In this document: positions 15,616-26,511 of the stretch, piece after piece
How the letters are laid out: every line of letters starts with the position of its first letter
How positions within the stretch are numbered: the first letter of the stretch is position 1
Assembly: GCA_026388245.1 (NCBI GenBank)
Contig: JAPLKD010000041.1
Coordinates: forward strand, 1 to 49,968
Source: Pseudomonadota bacterium
GTDB taxonomy: Bacteria; Desulfobacterota; Syntrophorhabdia; Syntrophorhabdales; Syntrophorhabdaceae
Direction of reading: 5' to 3'
DNA: 49,968 nt
Program-made: the position numbers and the translations under genes
Notes under the pieces: model-generated
Told to the model about the DNA's origin: nothing
The model's database searches: none
Seen by the model: the letters and a program-made list of their open reading frames with translations, nothing else

Positions 15616-16143
15616 ATGAGCTTACAGGACAAAATAAAACAAAAGAAAAAGGCAATCTCCGAGAGGTGTTTTAACCTCATTGCCGGCACCTATCCAGCCG
15701 CAACATCTCAACTATTAAAACGGGAAAAAGACAGATTTCTCAATCCCGTCGGATATACCATACAAAATGAAATGGAGACCATTTTCGACGAGCTTACAGG
15801 GGAAATGAATTCAAACAGATTATATACGGCGCTCGAAAGCATCATTAAGATAAGGGCGGTTCAGGATTTTTCTCCATCTGAAGCCATTGGGTTCGTTTTT
15901 CTCCTCAAGGCGGCAGTAAGGGAGGAAACAACGAAGGAAAGGGTTCAAGGGGCCGAGGGGCCGAGGGGCCGAGGGGTCAAAGATAATGAGGCAGAAATAT
16001 TTGAAGAATTGCACAACTTTGAACAGAGGATAGACAGAATTGCATTGATGGCCTTTGATATATATATGGAATGCCGCGAAAAAATTTATGAAATAAAGAC
16101 TAAAGAAATAGAACTAAGAGCCAAGGTGAATTATGGAAAATAA
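15616..16143 (+). CDS. RsbRD N-terminal-domain protein
   Basis: A 175-residue all-helical protein beginning MSLQDKIKQKKKAISERC, similar to the RsbRD (RsbT co-antagonist) N-terminal domain that is common next to dsr genes in sulfate reducers. I place the start at ATG 15616; an ORF extending to 15454 would run through the FTR gene and is not credible. No clear SD is present. Residues around 110-122 (VQGAEGPRGRGVK) come from a GGGGCCGA tandem array and interrupt the helix pattern. The stop lies inside the next gene (11-base overlap). The function is unknown, possibly sensory. Confidence 0.65.
   Translation: MSLQDKIKQKKKAISERCFNLIAGTYPAATSQLLKREKDRFLNPVGYTIQNEMETIFDELTGEMNSNRLYTALESIIKIRAVQDFSPSEAIGFVFLLKAAVREETTKERVQGAEGPRGRGVKDNEAEIFEELHNFEQRIDRIALMAFDIYMECREKIYEIKTKEIELRAKVNYGK
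15945..15982. repeat. GGGGCCGA octamer array inside the RsbRD-N gene
   Basis: Three GGGGCCGA units plus a degenerate fourth, with an 8-bp period, read in frame as a Gly/Arg/Pro-rich insert. It is similar in wording to text in the convergent spacer near 17040-17070 (GGCCCCTTGAATCC). Confidence 0.75.
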
Positions 16144-16987
16144 AAACTCAGCACGCAATACTCAACACTCAAAACAGATTCTCGGTCTTGTCGGTTCTCC
16201 CCGCAAACTCGGCAATTGTGAGGTGTTTATCAAAGAAATATCCATCAAAATCGAGGTTCCTCATGAGCTGAACCTCATAAGGTTGCCTTCACTGAATATA
16301 CTCCCCTGCCATGCCTGTTATGGGTGTATCATGGGAAACCCGTGTCCGAATAAAGACGATATGGATTTTCTGCTGGAATCAATCAAAGAATCCGACGCAA
16401 TCCTTGTTGCCACACCGGTCTATTATCTCGGAGCCCATAGCATCTTTAAAAGGATACTCGACAGGGGATTCCTTTTTTACAATTATATTGAAAAAACTTA
16501 CAATAAACCCTGCATTCTTATAAATATTTACGGCATTGAAGACAGAATGGGCGTCTCTCCGCAAACGCTGATGACCTTCGCATCATTCCTCTGTTTAAAC
16601 ATCAAAGAAAGCGTGAACATTAAAGCAGCTCTACCAGGCGAAATCCTGATGGACACCAGAAACAGGCAAAAGGCAGAAGCATTGGCCGGAATATTATTTT
16701 CCGATAAAGAGGTAAAGAGTGAATCCGGTTGCCCTTATTGCGGGTGCGATATTGTAAGGATTGAAAAAGAAAGATTCATCTGCACATTGTGTCACAGTCA
16801 TTTTCTCATGGACAATCAGGGAAATAGATTTAAGATAAAAGACGGGGGCATATTGGGACCCCCTGAACATATGAACACCCACAGGGAATGGCTGAAGGGA
16901 ATGAAAGACAGGTTCCTTCAAAAAAGGAAGGAAATATTTAAAAATTCTATTCCTTACAAAGACGCGGGTAAATGGATCGAACCATAA
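16133..16987 (+). CDS. Flavodoxin-fold NAD(P)H-dependent FMN reductase with C-terminal zinc ribbon
   Basis: A 284-residue protein. The FMN-binding start ILGLVGSPRKLGNCE, the CHACYGCIMGNPCPNKDD cysteine segment near 61-78 and ATPVYYLGA mark the iron-sulfur flavoprotein / NADPH-FMN reductase family. From about residue 198 a zinc ribbon follows (CPYCGCD and CTLCHSH). The first 15 residues (MENKNSARNTQHSKQ) are partly encoded by a CAACACT-type heptamer array and are not conserved family sequence. The gene is the last in the redox group and faces the minus-strand operon. Confidence 0.8.
   Translation: MENKNSARNTQHSKQILGLVGSPRKLGNCEVFIKEISIKIEVPHELNLIRLPSLNILPCHACYGCIMGNPCPNKDDMDFLLESIKESDAILVATPVYYLGAHSIFKRILDRGFLFYNYIEKTYNKPCILINIYGIEDRMGVSPQTLMTFASFLCLNIKESVNIKAALPGEILMDTRNRQKAEALAGILFSDKEVKSESGCPYCGCDIVRIEKERFICTLCHSHFLMDNQGNRFKIKDGGILGPPEHMNTHREWLKGMKDRFLQKRKEIFKNSIPYKDAGKWIEP
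16145..16175. repeat. Heptamer array forming the N-terminus of the flavodoxin-fold protein
   Basis: CAATACT-CAACACT-CAAAAC units, the reverse complement of the GTTTTGA/TGTTGAG words, translated as residues about 5-15. Confidence 0.7.
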
Positions 16988-16991
16988 AAAG

Positions 16992-17111
16992 CAGGGTTTG
17001 AGGAGTTAAGGGTTCGAGTGGTCGAGTGATTAATCGCTTGAACCCTTGGCCCCTTGAATCCTCGGACCCTGTTCTTTGTCTGTTACGCCTTTGCTGAAAG
17101 CTGAAGGCTGA
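16992..17111. terminator. Long inverted repeat between convergent genes, plus CTGAAGG-type heptamers
   Basis: CAGGGT at 16992 pairs with ACCCTG at 17066-17071, and AAGGGTTCGAG pairs with the TTGAACCCTT further in, giving an imperfect fold of about 80 bases. It lies between the plus-strand flavodoxin-fold gene and the end of the minus-strand operon, so it may work as a bidirectional terminator. GCTGAAA/GCTGAAG heptamers follow at 17093-17111. Confidence 0.5.
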
Positions 17112-17140
17112 CATATGGTTCCCACACATTTTTTGTTAAA

Positions 17141-17647
17141 TTAGATTTTACTGATAACCTTTGACGCTTTCCTTAATTTCTTCGGGAGTTTTCTCGGATT
17201 ACCTTTTTTTCTGACAGAATATACCTCTTCCTCGACCGCTTCTTCATCCTTGCTGATACCCGCTTGAAAAATCATCATTTCCAGTTTGGCCGGTACAATA
17301 AAGGCAACCCCGCATCTTTTTGCCTCATCAATTATAGCACGATCAGAGGTTACTATGACCATACCTGCCTTCTTCTCCCGTATCCACCCTATCATGACAT
17401 CGTCAGCAGTTTCATTCTCCCTCGAATATACAACATCAATACCTTTATAATTCTCTCTTTGCCTTCCAGTGGAAAAACTATTGTAGGCATCAAAAACAAC
17501 GGTTATTCTCACACCTTTTTGTTTCTTATATTGAACAAATTTATCCAGGAAAGCCCTCCGGATCATATCCAGATTTGTATCGGCCGGTATATTTGAAGAC
17601 CTTGTTCTGTGTATATAATTATATCCATCTATGATTATGTGAGGCAT
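17141..17647 (-). CDS. YacP-like NYN-domain ribonuclease
   Basis: A 168-residue PIN-like NYN domain: the start [12 protein letters not shown] supplies the first metal-binding aspartate, [10 protein letters not shown] the second, and [11 protein letters not shown] plus VTSDRAI the later acidic residues. YacP (Rae1) of Bacillus is a ribosome-associated endoribonuclease, but whether this protein shares that role is inference. The basic C-terminus ([12 protein letters not shown]) may bind RNA. It is the last gene of the long operon and its start overlaps the nusB stop by 13 bases. Confidence 0.8.
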   Translation of the reverse strand: MPHIIIDGYNYIHRTRSSNIPADTNLDMIRRAFLDKFVQYKKQKGVRITVVFDAYNSFSTGRQRENYKGIDVVYSRENETADDVMIGWIREKKAGMVIVTSDRAIIDEAKRCGVAFIVPAKLEMMIFQAGISKDEEAVEEEVYSVRKKGNPRKLPKKLRKASKVISKI

Positions 17648-18054
17648 GGCTCTTTGTAATAATCTTTAAAAACCCTATCCAGAACACCGTTGATAAAATT
17701 TCCTGAGTCTTCATTTCCATATTTTTTTGCCAGCTCTATTGCTTCATCAATGGCAACTTTTGGAGGAACATCCTCAGAGAACAACATCTCATAAATACCG
17801 ATTCTCAAAATGTTTTTATCAACAAAGGCGATTCTGTTGATCTTCCAATGCTCACTGGCATCCTGAATATATGTGTCTATAATTTCCCTATCCTTTTTGA
17901 CGCCAAGCATCAACGATTCGGCATAATCGACTACATCCTGCTGATAGGGAAAGATATTGCAATAATTCTCCAATGCAAGCTCTGGATTTGAACTGTTGGT
18001 TTCTAACTGATACAGCATCCTCAAAGCTAATTCCCTGGATTTTCTTCTGCGCAC
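17635..18054 (-). CDS. nusB: Transcription antitermination factor NusB
   Basis: A 139-residue, all-helical NusB with the typical N-terminus [16 protein letters not shown] and the C-terminal [20 protein letters not shown]. It binds boxA RNA with NusE for rRNA antitermination. It is placed after ribH, a very common bacterial arrangement; the two overlap by 28 bases. Confidence 0.95.
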   Translation of the reverse strand: MRRRKSRELALRMLYQLETNSSNPELALENYCNIFPYQQDVVDYAESLMLGVKKDREIIDTYIQDASEHWKINRIAFVDKNILRIGIYEMLFSEDVPPKVAIDEAIELAKKYGNEDSGNFINGVLDRVFKDYYKEPCLT

Positions 18055-18515
18055 AAGGCATTATCCTTTATAAGATTCACCATCTCAATGGCGGTAATGG
18101 CTGCATCATACCCTTTATTCCCGGACTTTGTACCGGCCCTTTCTATTGCCTGTTCAATATTTTCACTGGTTATAATGCCGAATGTAACAGGCTTATCAAA
18201 CTCAAGGGAGACCTGGGCTATACCTTTGGCAACCTCTGATGCAACATAATGGAAATGGGATGTTGCGCCTTTTATAACAGTGCCGAGACAGATAACAGCA
18301 TCAATATCCTTTTTCTTAGCGAGTAACTTTGCCATAAGCGGTATTTCGAATGAGCCTGGAATCTTGTATATATCAATCTTTTTTTCATCGGCGCCATGTC
18401 TTTTTAAGGCATCGAGCGCGCCTTCAAGAAGCCTTTCCGTGATAAAGCTATTGAACCTGCTCACCACAATGGCAAATTTAAATCCCTTTGCGTTAATCTT
18501 GCCTTCTCTTATCAT
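18027..18515 (-). CDS. ribH: 6,7-dimethyl-8-ribityllumazine synthase
   Basis: A 162-residue lumazine synthase with [17 protein letters not shown], the substrate-binding [10 protein letters not shown], and [14 protein letters not shown], which contains the catalytic histidine region. It makes the lumazine precursor from the ribBA butanone phosphate product and the pyrimidine intermediate. All four riboflavin genes (ribD, ribE, ribBA, ribH) are consecutive here; I see no FMN riboswitch in front of them because they sit mid-operon. Confidence 0.95.
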   Translation of the reverse strand: MIREGKINAKGFKFAIVVSRFNSFITERLLEGALDALKRHGADEKKIDIYKIPGSFEIPLMAKLLAKKKDIDAVICLGTVIKGATSHFHYVASEVAKGIAQVSLEFDKPVTFGIITSENIEQAIERAGTKSGNKGYDAAITAIEMVNLIKDNALCAEENPGN

Positions 18516-18524
18516 ATATGCTCC

Positions 18525-19730
18525 TTACAGGTTATTTAAAATATGGCCAAGTTTCTGCTGCTTGGTCTTCAGATATGCAATATTGTCTTTTGTGGGTAAT
18601 ATTTCAAGGGGAACTCTCTCTGTAACAGTAAGCCCATACCCTTCAAGCCCCTTTATCTTCCTTGGATTATTTGTGAGCAATCTCATCTTTCTTACACCAA
18701 TGTCATTCAGTATCTGGGCGCCAATGCCATAGTCCCTTAAATCCGGGGAAAAACCAAGGGCAATGTTTGCCTCAACTGTATCGTGCCCAAGGTCTTGAAG
18801 GTTATACGCTTTCAGCTTATTTAACAGGCCGATCCCCCTGCCCTCCTGTCTCATGTAAAGGAAGACCCCTTTGCCCTCCTTTTCAATCATTTTCAATGCA
18901 GAATGCAGTTGATCACCACAATCGCATCGCATTGACCCGAGTACATCCCCGGTAAAACATTCAGAATGAACCCTCACAAGAACGTTATCATCCGGTGAAA
19001 TATCACCTTTTACAAGTGCCAGATGCGTCTTTTTATCTAAGTCATTCTCGTACCCTATCAGTTTAAATTCACCACCGTACCGCGTGGGGATCCTCGTTTC
19101 AGCGACGCGCCTCACTAATTTCTCATTCTTTGTCTTATATTTAATCAAATCTGCAATGCTGACAATTTTCAATCCGTGTTTTTCTGCAAATATCTCCAGG
19201 TCTGGAAGTCGTGCCATAGTGCCGTCTTCCTTCATAACCTCACATATAACTCCCGAAGGTTTCAACCCTGCAAGCTTTGCCAGGTCCAACGATGCTTCAG
19301 TATGTCCGACCCTGACAAGTACTCCTCCATTTCGTGCCATGAGCGGGAAGATATGGCCTGGCCTTGCCAGGTCATCAGCCGTAGCTTCATCATCTATGGC
19401 CACCTGTATCGTCTTTGCCCTGTCGTAGGCAGAAATCCCGGTGGTTACCCCTTCTTTTGCCTCTATGGATACCGTGAAAGCAGTGTTATACGGAGAGGTA
19501 TTCTCCTGAACCATGAGGGGAAGATCGAGGCGCTTTGCCCTTTCCTCGGTCAGGGAGAGACATATAAGTCCACAGGCATATCTTGCCATAAATGTTATTG
19601 CCTCAGGGGTTGCTTTCTCTGCGGCAACCATCACATCCCCTTCATTTTCTCTGTCTTCATCATCAACAATGATGACCATCTTGCCTTCACGAACATCGTC
19701 AATAATATCTTCAATTCTTGAAATCACCAT
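18525..19730 (-). CDS. ribBA: Bifunctional DHBP synthase / GTP cyclohydrolase II
   Basis: A 401-residue fusion. The N-terminal half is 3,4-dihydroxy-2-butanone-4-phosphate synthase ([34 protein letters not shown]). The C-terminal half is GTP cyclohydrolase II with zinc cysteines in [20 protein letters not shown] and the RQEGRGIGL motif. It supplies both entry intermediates for riboflavin. Both active sites appear intact. Confidence 0.96.
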   Translation of the reverse strand: MVISRIEDIIDDVREGKMVIIVDDEDRENEGDVMVAAEKATPEAITFMARYACGLICLSLTEERAKRLDLPLMVQENTSPYNTAFTVSIEAKEGVTTGISAYDRAKTIQVAIDDEATADDLARPGHIFPLMARNGGVLVRVGHTEASLDLAKLAGLKPSGVICEVMKEDGTMARLPDLEIFAEKHGLKIVSIADLIKYKTKNEKLVRRVAETRIPTRYGGEFKLIGYENDLDKKTHLALVKGDISPDDNVLVRVHSECFTGDVLGSMRCDCGDQLHSALKMIEKEGKGVFLYMRQEGRGIGLLNKLKAYNLQDLGHDTVEANIALGFSPDLRDYGIGAQILNDIGVRKMRLLTNNPRKIKGLEGYGLTVTERVPLEILPTKDNIAYLKTKQQKLGHILNNL

Positions 19731-19733
19731 TTC

Positions 19734-20381
19734 TTAATCCCCTTTTGCAAAACCATGTTCGTAAAGGAAATTCATGTCTACACCCTTACGCTGGTCCTTA
19801 TTTACAAAACTCAGTATATATTTACCAATAATGTCGGCTTCTATGTTCACCTTATCACGAAGGCTTCTATCGACTATTGTAGTTTTAGAGGCCGTGTATG
19901 GAATTATATTAACTGTAATAATATTACCATGTTGCTCGTTTACAGTCAAACTTATTCCGTCTATGGCAATAGATCCCTTCTTAACAAGATATTGAGAAGC
20001 ATCCGGGGGAATTTCCACCTCCAGTTTTATTGAATCCCCTTCTTTCTTCATATTGACTATCGTTCCCATCCCATCGATATGACCCATGACAAAATGGCCG
20101 CCGAATCTTCCACCGGCACTTATCGCCCTTTCAATATTCACCCTGCTTCCCGCCTTTTTATGCTGGAGTGTCGTCAATTTTAACGTTTCAAAGGAGGCAT
20201 CGGCATGGAACATATCATTCTCCACCTTTGTTGCCGTTAAACAGACACCATCAATTGCCACACTATCGCCTTCCCGTACGCCTCCGTTCAGGAGTTTTGT
20301 GGCAATCTTGAGCTCCCACTTTCCGCCAGTCCTGTTGATACCGACTATTTTTCCAATATCCTCAATAATCCCTGTGAACAT
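19734..20381 (-). CDS. ribE: Riboflavin synthase alpha chain
   Basis: A 215-residue protein with two tandem lumazine-binding repeats, starting MFTGIIEDIG and with GDSVAIDGVCLT in the first and KGSIAIDGISLT in the second. It dismutates two lumazines to riboflavin. It overlaps the end of ribD by 20 bases. Confidence 0.95.
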   Translation of the reverse strand: MFTGIIEDIGKIVGINRTGGKWELKIATKLLNGGVREGDSVAIDGVCLTATKVENDMFHADASFETLKLTTLQHKKAGSRVNIERAISAGGRFGGHFVMGHIDGMGTIVNMKKEGDSIKLEVEIPPDASQYLVKKGSIAIDGISLTVNEQHGNIITVNIIPYTASKTTIVDRSLRDKVNIEADIIGKYILSFVNKDQRKGVDMNFLYEHGFAKGD

Positions 20382-21465
20382 ATCCCTCTATGTATATATC
20401 CTCTTTAAACCGTTTGATTGCGGATATATCAATTTTATGTGCATCTTTTAAAAAATCTATCCCTTTACCGCCTATAAGGTTTAATGCACCCTTGCCGCCT
20501 ATGATAATAGGGGCATAGAACAAGAGAATTTTATCCATGAGCCCTTCCCTCAGAAGACTGCTGTTCGTTTCGCCACCACCCTCAACAAGAACGTTCACGA
20601 TCTCTCTTCTATATAGTTCTTCACACACGTATTTCAACGATACCCTTCCGCTCTCCTCTTTGGGAACCCTGATAATCTCCACACCCAGCGAACTCAGCTT
20701 ACTGCTCTTATCATGCCTTGATTCTTCTGAGGTAAATATCCAGGTTTTATACTTCTCTGAGGTTTTAACGATATCACAGGACAAAGGTATCCTGAGCTTA
20801 GAATCAAGAATGATGCGGACAGGAGTCCTGTTTGACTTCAATACCCTTGGCACAAGTAAAGGATTATCGGTAATAACCGTATTAATGCCAACCATTATAC
20901 CATCCGTCATGGACCGCAGTCTGTTTACATATTTTCTCGATTCTTCATTTGAAATCCATTTCGAATCGCATGTTTTCGTAGCAATTTTACCATCAAGGCT
21001 TACAGCGGCCTTCATGGTGAAAAAGGGTCTCTCTTTTTCCATATAAACAACAAACGATTCATTTAACTTTCGGGCTTCCTCTTCAAGAAGGCCTACTTTT
21101 ATATCAATACCTGCCTTTCTCAGCGCTTCAACGCCTTTTCCGTTTACATTCGGATTCGGGTCAAGCATTGAGATTACTACCTTTTTAATCCCTGCCTTTT
21201 TAATTGCATCAACACAGGGGGATGTTCTTCCGGTATGCGTACATGGCTCGAGATTTATATAAAGTGCCGAACCCAGCGCCTCTCCTTTCGCATCGGCAAT
21301 AGCATTCACCTCAGCATGAGGAAGGCCTGCCTTTTTATGATAACCTTTACCGATGATCTTTTTCGATTTTACTAAAACCGCACCTACCATCGGATTCGGG
21401 GATGTTGAACCAATACCCCTTTTAGCAAGGGAAAGTGCCATGCGCATATATTCTTCTTCTTTCAC
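20362..21465 (-). CDS. ribD: Bifunctional riboflavin deaminase/reductase
   Basis: A 367-residue enzyme. The deaminase domain (1-145) has zinc ligands in HAEVNAI and EPCTHTGRTSPC. The reductase domain (from about 148, FFTMKAAVSLDGKIAT) has VEGGGETNSSLL. It converts the GTP-derived pyrimidine in two steps. It follows nrdR, which is usual in this lineage's operon. Confidence 0.95.
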   Translation of the reverse strand: MKEEEYMRMALSLAKRGIGSTSPNPMVGAVLVKSKKIIGKGYHKKAGLPHAEVNAIADAKGEALGSALYINLEPCTHTGRTSPCVDAIKKAGIKKVVISMLDPNPNVNGKGVEALRKAGIDIKVGLLEEEARKLNESFVVYMEKERPFFTMKAAVSLDGKIATKTCDSKWISNEESRKYVNRLRSMTDGIMVGINTVITDNPLLVPRVLKSNRTPVRIILDSKLRIPLSCDIVKTSEKYKTWIFTSEESRHDKSSKLSSLGVEIIRVPKEESGRVSLKYVCEELYRREIVNVLVEGGGETNSSLLREGLMDKILLFYAPIIIGGKGALNLIGGKGIDFLKDAHKIDISAIKRFKEDIYIEGYVHRDY

Positions 21466-21492
21466 GTCATTAACCCCTCAGTTGACCCCTTA

Positions 21493-21957
21493 CTATTGTT
21501 CTCCTTTTTTTATGAGAAGATCTTTCAGTTCTTCCATAAACTCATTTATATCCCTGAACTGCCTGTATACTGAAGCAAATCTCACATATGCCACTTCATC
21601 AAGCTTTCTTAGTTCTTCCATCACCATCTCGCCGATCTCTGCACCTTTTATTTCCCTCTCGCCCTTTTCGAGGAGATTATACTCGATTCGTGAGACTATT
21701 TTTTCAAGATTCGTTATACTGATTGGCCTCTTCTCGCATGCCTTCTTTAAGCCATTTAAAATTTTTGCCCTGTCAAATACTTCCCTCCGTCCATCCTTTT
21801 TTATAACAAGGGGGAGCCCTTCTTCGATCCGCTCAGCTGTGGTAAAACGTTTTCCGCATTTAAGACACTCCCGGCGCCTTCGTATGGCATCCAGTTCCTT
21901 GCTTACTCTTGAATCAAGGACTTTACTCTCTGAATCATCACAGTAAGGACATTTCAT
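21493..21957 (-). CDS. nrdR: Transcriptional repressor NrdR
   Basis: A 154-residue regulator with an N-terminal zinc ribbon ([15 protein letters not shown], then CLKCGKRF) and an ATP-cone domain from about residue 49 ([17 protein letters not shown]). It represses ribonucleotide reductase genes in response to adenine nucleotides. Its start overlaps the stop of the deaminase gene upstream. Confidence 0.95.
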   Translation of the reverse strand: MKCPYCDDSESKVLDSRVSKELDAIRRRRECLKCGKRFTTAERIEEGLPLVIKKDGRREVFDRAKILNGLKKACEKRPISITNLEKIVSRIEYNLLEKGEREIKGAEIGEMVMEELRKLDEVAYVRFASVYRQFRDINEFMEELKDLLIKKGEQ

Positions 21958-22412
21958 GTTTTCATTTCCACTTTCTTCAAAATAATTCCTGATTCATTTA
22001 CAAGTTCCATGGCGAGATCATCAGAATAACCGTCAAGATAAAAAACCCTTATAATCCCGGCGTTGATAATCATTTTTATGCATATGGAGCATGGAAGGTG
22101 TGTCGAATAGATGTCGGCTCCATTTATACTGACACCGTGATATGCAGCCTGAATGATGGCATTCTGTTCGGCATGTAAGCCTCTGCATAACTCATGTCTC
22201 TCACCTGATGCTACATTCAATCTTTCCCGCAAGCATCCGGAGTCGATGCAATGCGTTAAACCAATTGGGGCACCATTATAACCGGTTGAGAGAATTCTTT
22301 TGTCTTTTACCGCTACTGCCCCGACATTTCTTCTTTTACATGTAGACCTTTTCGATACTATTCCCGCAATCTCCATGAAGTAAAAATCCCATGTAGGGCG
22401 ATCTTTTTTCAT
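21954..22412 (-). CDS. dCMP deaminase (ComEB-like)
   Basis: A 152-residue zinc cytidine-deaminase-fold enzyme with HAEQNAI and PCSICIKMI supplying the zinc ligands and catalytic glutamate. It deaminates dCMP to dUMP for thymidylate synthesis. ATGA overlaps on both sides tie it to glyA and nrdR. Confidence 0.92.
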   Translation of the reverse strand: MKKDRPTWDFYFMEIAGIVSKRSTCKRRNVGAVAVKDKRILSTGYNGAPIGLTHCIDSGCLRERLNVASGERHELCRGLHAEQNAIIQAAYHGVSINGADIYSTHLPCSICIKMIINAGIIRVFYLDGYSDDLAMELVNESGIILKKVEMKT

Positions 22413-23659
22413 ATCTGATATATGCGGGAATAAAAGGGGAACTTCTTACATAAGGCCTTTACTTCTTCTTTTATTTCAAGGTGTAACGATTCATTGTCAA
22501 TTTCTTTCAATGCCCTATCGATGAGATCGCATATTAATTCCATCTCATTTTCTTTCATCCCTCGGGTTGTTATTGCCGGAGTCCCTATTCTGATACCGCT
22601 TGCCACATTAGGGCCCTTGGTATCAAAGGGGATCAGGTTTTTATTCACCATAATACCGCTTCTCTCAAGGGCCTCTTGTGCCTCCATTCCCGTTATTCCC
22701 TTGCTTGATAACAGGTCGACGAGAAAAAGATGATTGTCGGTTCCGCCTGACACCATTCTGTAACCACGCTTTCCCATGCAGTTACTCAGGTGTTTAGCAT
22801 TACGTATGATCTGTACCTGATATTCTTTGAACTCCTCACTCATGGCATTTTTTAACGCAACGGCCTTTGCAGCAATCACATGCATGAGCGGCCCGCCCTG
22901 GATACCAGGAAAAACAGCAGAGTCAATTTTCCTTGCAAATTGTTTTTTGCAGAGTATCAGGCCTCCCCGTGGTCCACGGAGCGTTTTGTGTGTCGTTGTA
23001 GTAACAAAATCTGCATATTCTACAGGGCTCTGGTGCAATCCGGCCACCACAAGACCTGCAATATGCGCAATATCTGCCATGAGATAGGCGCCTGCTTCGT
23101 CTGCAATCTCTCTGAATTTTTTAAAATCAATAATCCTCGAATAAGCGCTGGCGCCGGCAATGATCATCTTTGGTTTTTCACGAAGGGCAATTCGTCTAAT
23201 CTCATCATAGTCCAGCATCTCGTCTTTGCTTGAAACGGTATAGCCGAGCGCCCTGTAAAACTTACCTGAAAAACTCACTTTTGCACCATGGGTAAGGTGT
23301 CCGCCGTGGGCTATATCCATACCGAGGATTGTATCGCCTATGTTGAGGACAGCATAAAAAACAGCCATGTTTGCAGAGGAACCTGAGTGTGGCTGGACAT
23401 TTGCATGTTCAGCCTTAAATAATGCCTTCGCCCTTTCTATGGCAATATCTTCTATCTCATCGTAAAATGTGCACCCGCTGTAGTACCGTTTTGCGGGATA
23501 CCCCTCAGCATATTTATTTGTTAACACACAGCCCTGTGCCTCAAGTATCTCTTCATCTACGTAATTCTCAGATGCTATAAGGATAAGGCTGTATTCTTCC
23601 CGTTCGGTTTCCTTTCTTATGAGCCTGTATATTTCGCTGTCTTTCTCTGCAAGTTTCAT
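22409..23659 (-). CDS. glyA: Serine hydroxymethyltransferase
   Basis: A 416-residue PLP enzyme. The lysine motif is [14 protein letters not shown], and early signatures [15 protein letters not shown] and [16 protein letters not shown] match GlyA. It interconverts serine and glycine with tetrahydrofolate one-carbon units. It lies between rpiB and the dCMP deaminase gene in the operon. Confidence 0.97.
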   Translation of the reverse strand: MKLAEKDSEIYRLIRKETEREEYSLILIASENYVDEEILEAQGCVLTNKYAEGYPAKRYYSGCTFYDEIEDIAIERAKALFKAEHANVQPHSGSSANMAVFYAVLNIGDTILGMDIAHGGHLTHGAKVSFSGKFYRALGYTVSSKDEMLDYDEIRRIALREKPKMIIAGASAYSRIIDFKKFREIADEAGAYLMADIAHIAGLVVAGLHQSPVEYADFVTTTTHKTLRGPRGGLILCKKQFARKIDSAVFPGIQGGPLMHVIAAKAVALKNAMSEEFKEYQVQIIRNAKHLSNCMGKRGYRMVSGGTDNHLFLVDLLSSKGITGMEAQEALERSGIMVNKNLIPFDTKGPNVASGIRIGTPAITTRGMKENEMELICDLIDRALKEIDNESLHLEIKEEVKALCKKFPFYSRIYQI

Positions 23660-23688
23660 TTCTTCTATGATTTTCCTTGTTTTTTTCG

Positions 23689-24138
23689 TTACTTCAAATG
23701 CTCCGCTTCGAATTGCATTATCTTCTCAACTCTCTTTTCGTGCCTGCCACCTTCGAATGGTGTATTGAGCCAGACATCTACAATCTCTTCTGCAAGCCCT
23801 TGACCCGTAACCCTGGCGCCAAGAACAAGTATATTGGCATCGATGTGTTTCCGGCTCTGCATGGCAGTGTACAGATCAAACGCTAATGAAGCCCTGATCC
23901 CTTTTACCTTGTTCGCCACAATGCTCATACCAACACCCGTACCACATATGAGGATTCCTCTGTCAACCTCTCCCCCGGATACAAGGTTCGCAACCTTAAA
24001 ACCAAAATCGGAATAATCAACCGAGTTGTTTGTATCGGTACCTGCATCAATAAGCGTGTATCCTTTTATCGCTAACACACGTTTGATATATTCTTTCAGC
24101 TCAAAGCCGGCATGATCAGATCCTATGGCTAATCTCAA
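23689..24138 (-). CDS. rpiB: Ribose-5-phosphate isomerase B
   Basis: A 149-residue RpiB with [14 protein letters not shown] at the start and the [13 protein letters not shown] active-site loop containing the catalytic cysteine. It interconverts ribose- and ribulose-5-phosphate. Its ATG overlaps the fabF stop. Confidence 0.95.
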   Translation of the reverse strand: MRLAIGSDHAGFELKEYIKRVLAIKGYTLIDAGTDTNNSVDYSDFGFKVANLVSGGEVDRGILICGTGVGMSIVANKVKGIRASLAFDLYTAMQSRKHIDANILVLGARVTGQGLAEEIVDVWLNTPFEGGRHEKRVEKIMQFEAEHLK

Positions 24139-25385
24139 AACACAGGTCTCCTGAAAATAAGCGTGGAATTAGTGCCGCCAAACCCGAATGAATTCGAAAG
24201 GACTACATTTATCGTGTGACTCCTTGCCTTATTTGGTACGTAGTCGAGGTCACATTGAGGGTCAGGTGTCTCATAATTAATCGTGGGAGGACATACCTGA
24301 TCCCTTATGCTCAGGATAGAAAAAACAGCCTCCACTGCCCCTGCCGCACCCAGTAAATGGCCTGTCATCGATTTGGTAGAACTGACAGGGATTTTATACG
24401 CCTTTTCCTTAAAAACCTCTTTTATGGCAAGCGTTTCTGTATAATCATTCAATTCTGTCGATGTACCGTGAGCATTAATATAATCTATATCTTCCGGCGG
24501 CATTCCTGCATCCCTCAAGGCCATTCTTATACAACGTATAAAACCTTCCCCATCGGGACTTGGTGCCGTTATGTGGTATGCATCCCCGTTATATCCGTAT
24601 CCAACGATTTCCGCATATATTCTGGCGCCTCTTTTTAGAGCGTGTTCAAGCTCTTCCATGATGATGATGCCACTGCCTTCTGCAACAACAAAACCATCCC
24701 GGTCCTTTTCAAAGGGGCGTGATGCCTTTTCTGGCGCATCGTTTCTCGTGGAAAGCGCCTTCATGGCATTGAAACCCCCAACGGTTAGAGGGGTAATATT
24801 TGCCTCTGTACCTCCTGCCACCATCACATCAGCATCGCCATACTGGATAATCCTTAGAGACTCTCCTATGCAATGTGAGCCTGTTGCACAGGCAGTCACA
24901 ATACAGAGATTCGGACCCTTCATCCCATGCTGGATAGCTATATGTCCAGGTGCCTCATTTGCTATAAGCATAGGAATAAAAAAGGGTGAGATCCTTCCGG
25001 GCCCTCTTTCTAACAGGATACTGTGATATTTTTCGAGGGTTGGCAAACCTCCGAGGCCCGTGCCTACAACAACCCCTGCCCTTTCAGCATTCTCTTTGCT
25101 CATATCGAGTCCGGAATCTTCCATGGCTATCTTTGTTGCAGCAAGGGCATACTGGATGAAAAGGTCTATTCTTTTAATCTCTTTTGGTGAAATATAATCC
25201 TCAACCTTAAAATCCCTGACCTCCCCGGCAAACTTTGTATCGTGCCGGGTTACATCAAACCTTGTTGTTGGAACTATTCCCGACTCACCATTGAGAATTC
25301 TCATCCATACATTGTCTATACCTACACCGAGAGGTGTAACAAGACCAACCCCTGTCACAACGACTCTTCTTTTCAATGTATCCAC
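24135..25385 (-). CDS. fabF: Beta-ketoacyl-ACP synthase II
   Basis: A 416-residue condensing enzyme with the Cys-His-His triad: nucleophile in VTACATGSH, histidines in [11 protein letters not shown] and TGHLLGAAG. It elongates acyl-ACP in type II fatty-acid synthesis. It lies directly after acpP, as usual. Confidence 0.96.
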   Translation of the reverse strand: MDTLKRRVVVTGVGLVTPLGVGIDNVWMRILNGESGIVPTTRFDVTRHDTKFAGEVRDFKVEDYISPKEIKRIDLFIQYALAATKIAMEDSGLDMSKENAERAGVVVGTGLGGLPTLEKYHSILLERGPGRISPFFIPMLIANEAPGHIAIQHGMKGPNLCIVTACATGSHCIGESLRIIQYGDADVMVAGGTEANITPLTVGGFNAMKALSTRNDAPEKASRPFEKDRDGFVVAEGSGIIIMEELEHALKRGARIYAEIVGYGYNGDAYHITAPSPDGEGFIRCIRMALRDAGMPPEDIDYINAHGTSTELNDYTETLAIKEVFKEKAYKIPVSSTKSMTGHLLGAAGAVEAVFSILSIRDQVCPPTINYETPDPQCDLDYVPNKARSHTINVVLSNSFGFGGTNSTLIFRRPVF

Positions 25386-25393
25386 CTCTTAAT

Positions 25394-25645
<252 letters not shown>

Positions 25646-25683
25646 CTAATTTTTTAAAAACAGCTATTAGTCGCCAGCCGTTA

Positions 25684-26409
25684 TTACATATGCAAACCAC
25701 CATTAACATTTATCACCTCCCCTGTAATATAGCTTCCGTAATTTGAAAGCAGGAAATATACCACATAAGCCACATTCAAGGGGTCACCAAATTTTTTCAT
25801 AGGAATTGCTTTTAGCATCTCTTCTTTTGCCCTGTCATCTAAAGCATCCGTCATTTTAGTTTTAATAAATCCAGGGGCAATTGCATTTGCCCTGATTCCC
25901 CTCTCTCCGTATTCCTTTGCAACAGTTTTTGTAAAACCGATAATACCTGCCTTGCTTGCAGCATAGTTTGCCTGGCCTGCATTCCCCATGACGCCTGCAA
26001 TGGATGAGATATTTACAATAGAGCCGCCCGTCTTAAGCATGTGTCTGATAACGAACCTGGTGCAGTTAAAAACACTTTTAAGGTTTACCTGCATTACCCT
26101 GTCCCAATCATCTTCCTTCATCCGTAATAACAACTTGTCTATAGTAATCCCTGCATTATTCACCAGGTTATTAATCTTTCCCATCTTTTTTAACACATTT
26201 TCAACGCCCTCTTCAACAGCATGAAAATCTGACACATCCACACTAAAAAACTCGGCAGACACCCCCTTTGAACGTATCACTTCTACTGCTTCATTTCCAT
26301 CAATAATATCAAATATGGCGATATTCCCGCCTTTTTCTGCAAGAAACTCTGCTATACACCTGCCGATACCCTGTGAACCACCGGTAACTATTGTAATGGT
26401 ATCTTTCAT
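25684..26409 (-). CDS. fabG: 3-oxoacyl-ACP reductase
   Basis: A 241-residue short-chain dehydrogenase: NADPH site GGSQGIGR, NNAG, catalytic Ser in VNISSIAGV and YAASK tyrosine-lysine. Its position between fabD and acpP supports FabG rather than another SDR. Confidence 0.95.
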   Translation of the reverse strand: MKDTITIVTGGSQGIGRCIAEFLAEKGGNIAIFDIIDGNEAVEVIRSKGVSAEFFSVDVSDFHAVEEGVENVLKKMGKINNLVNNAGITIDKLLLRMKEDDWDRVMQVNLKSVFNCTRFVIRHMLKTGGSIVNISSIAGVMGNAGQANYAASKAGIIGFTKTVAKEYGERGIRANAIAPGFIKTKMTDALDDRAKEEMLKAIPMKKFGDPLNVAYVVYFLLSNYGSYITGEVINVNGGLHM

Positions 26410-26430
26410 AATGAGACACCTCGTTCGGAA

Positions 26431-26505
26431 TTCTGAGTTTTGAGTTTTGAGTTTTTTAATGTCTGACTTCTCATTCTGAATTCCTCATTATTCATTCTCA
26501 ATTAT
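26431..26505. repeat. Heptamer arrays between fabD and fabG
   Basis: GTTTTGA units (26435-26456) are followed by ATTCTGA/ATTCCTC/ATTCATT units. They use the same words as the arrays at 7073 and in dsrN. They lie in the only sizeable gap inside the fab part of the operon. Confidence 0.8.
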
Positions 26506-26511
26506 ATTCAT

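Noticed and set aside
17000..17070. tRNA-like GGTTCGA text in the convergent spacer
   Set aside because: No acceptor stem, anticodon arm or CCA-type cloverleaf can be formed; it is part of the inverted repeat.
18027..21465. FMN riboswitch for the riboflavin genes
   Set aside because: The rib genes overlap or abut each other and their operon neighbours, with no leader long enough for the RFN element.
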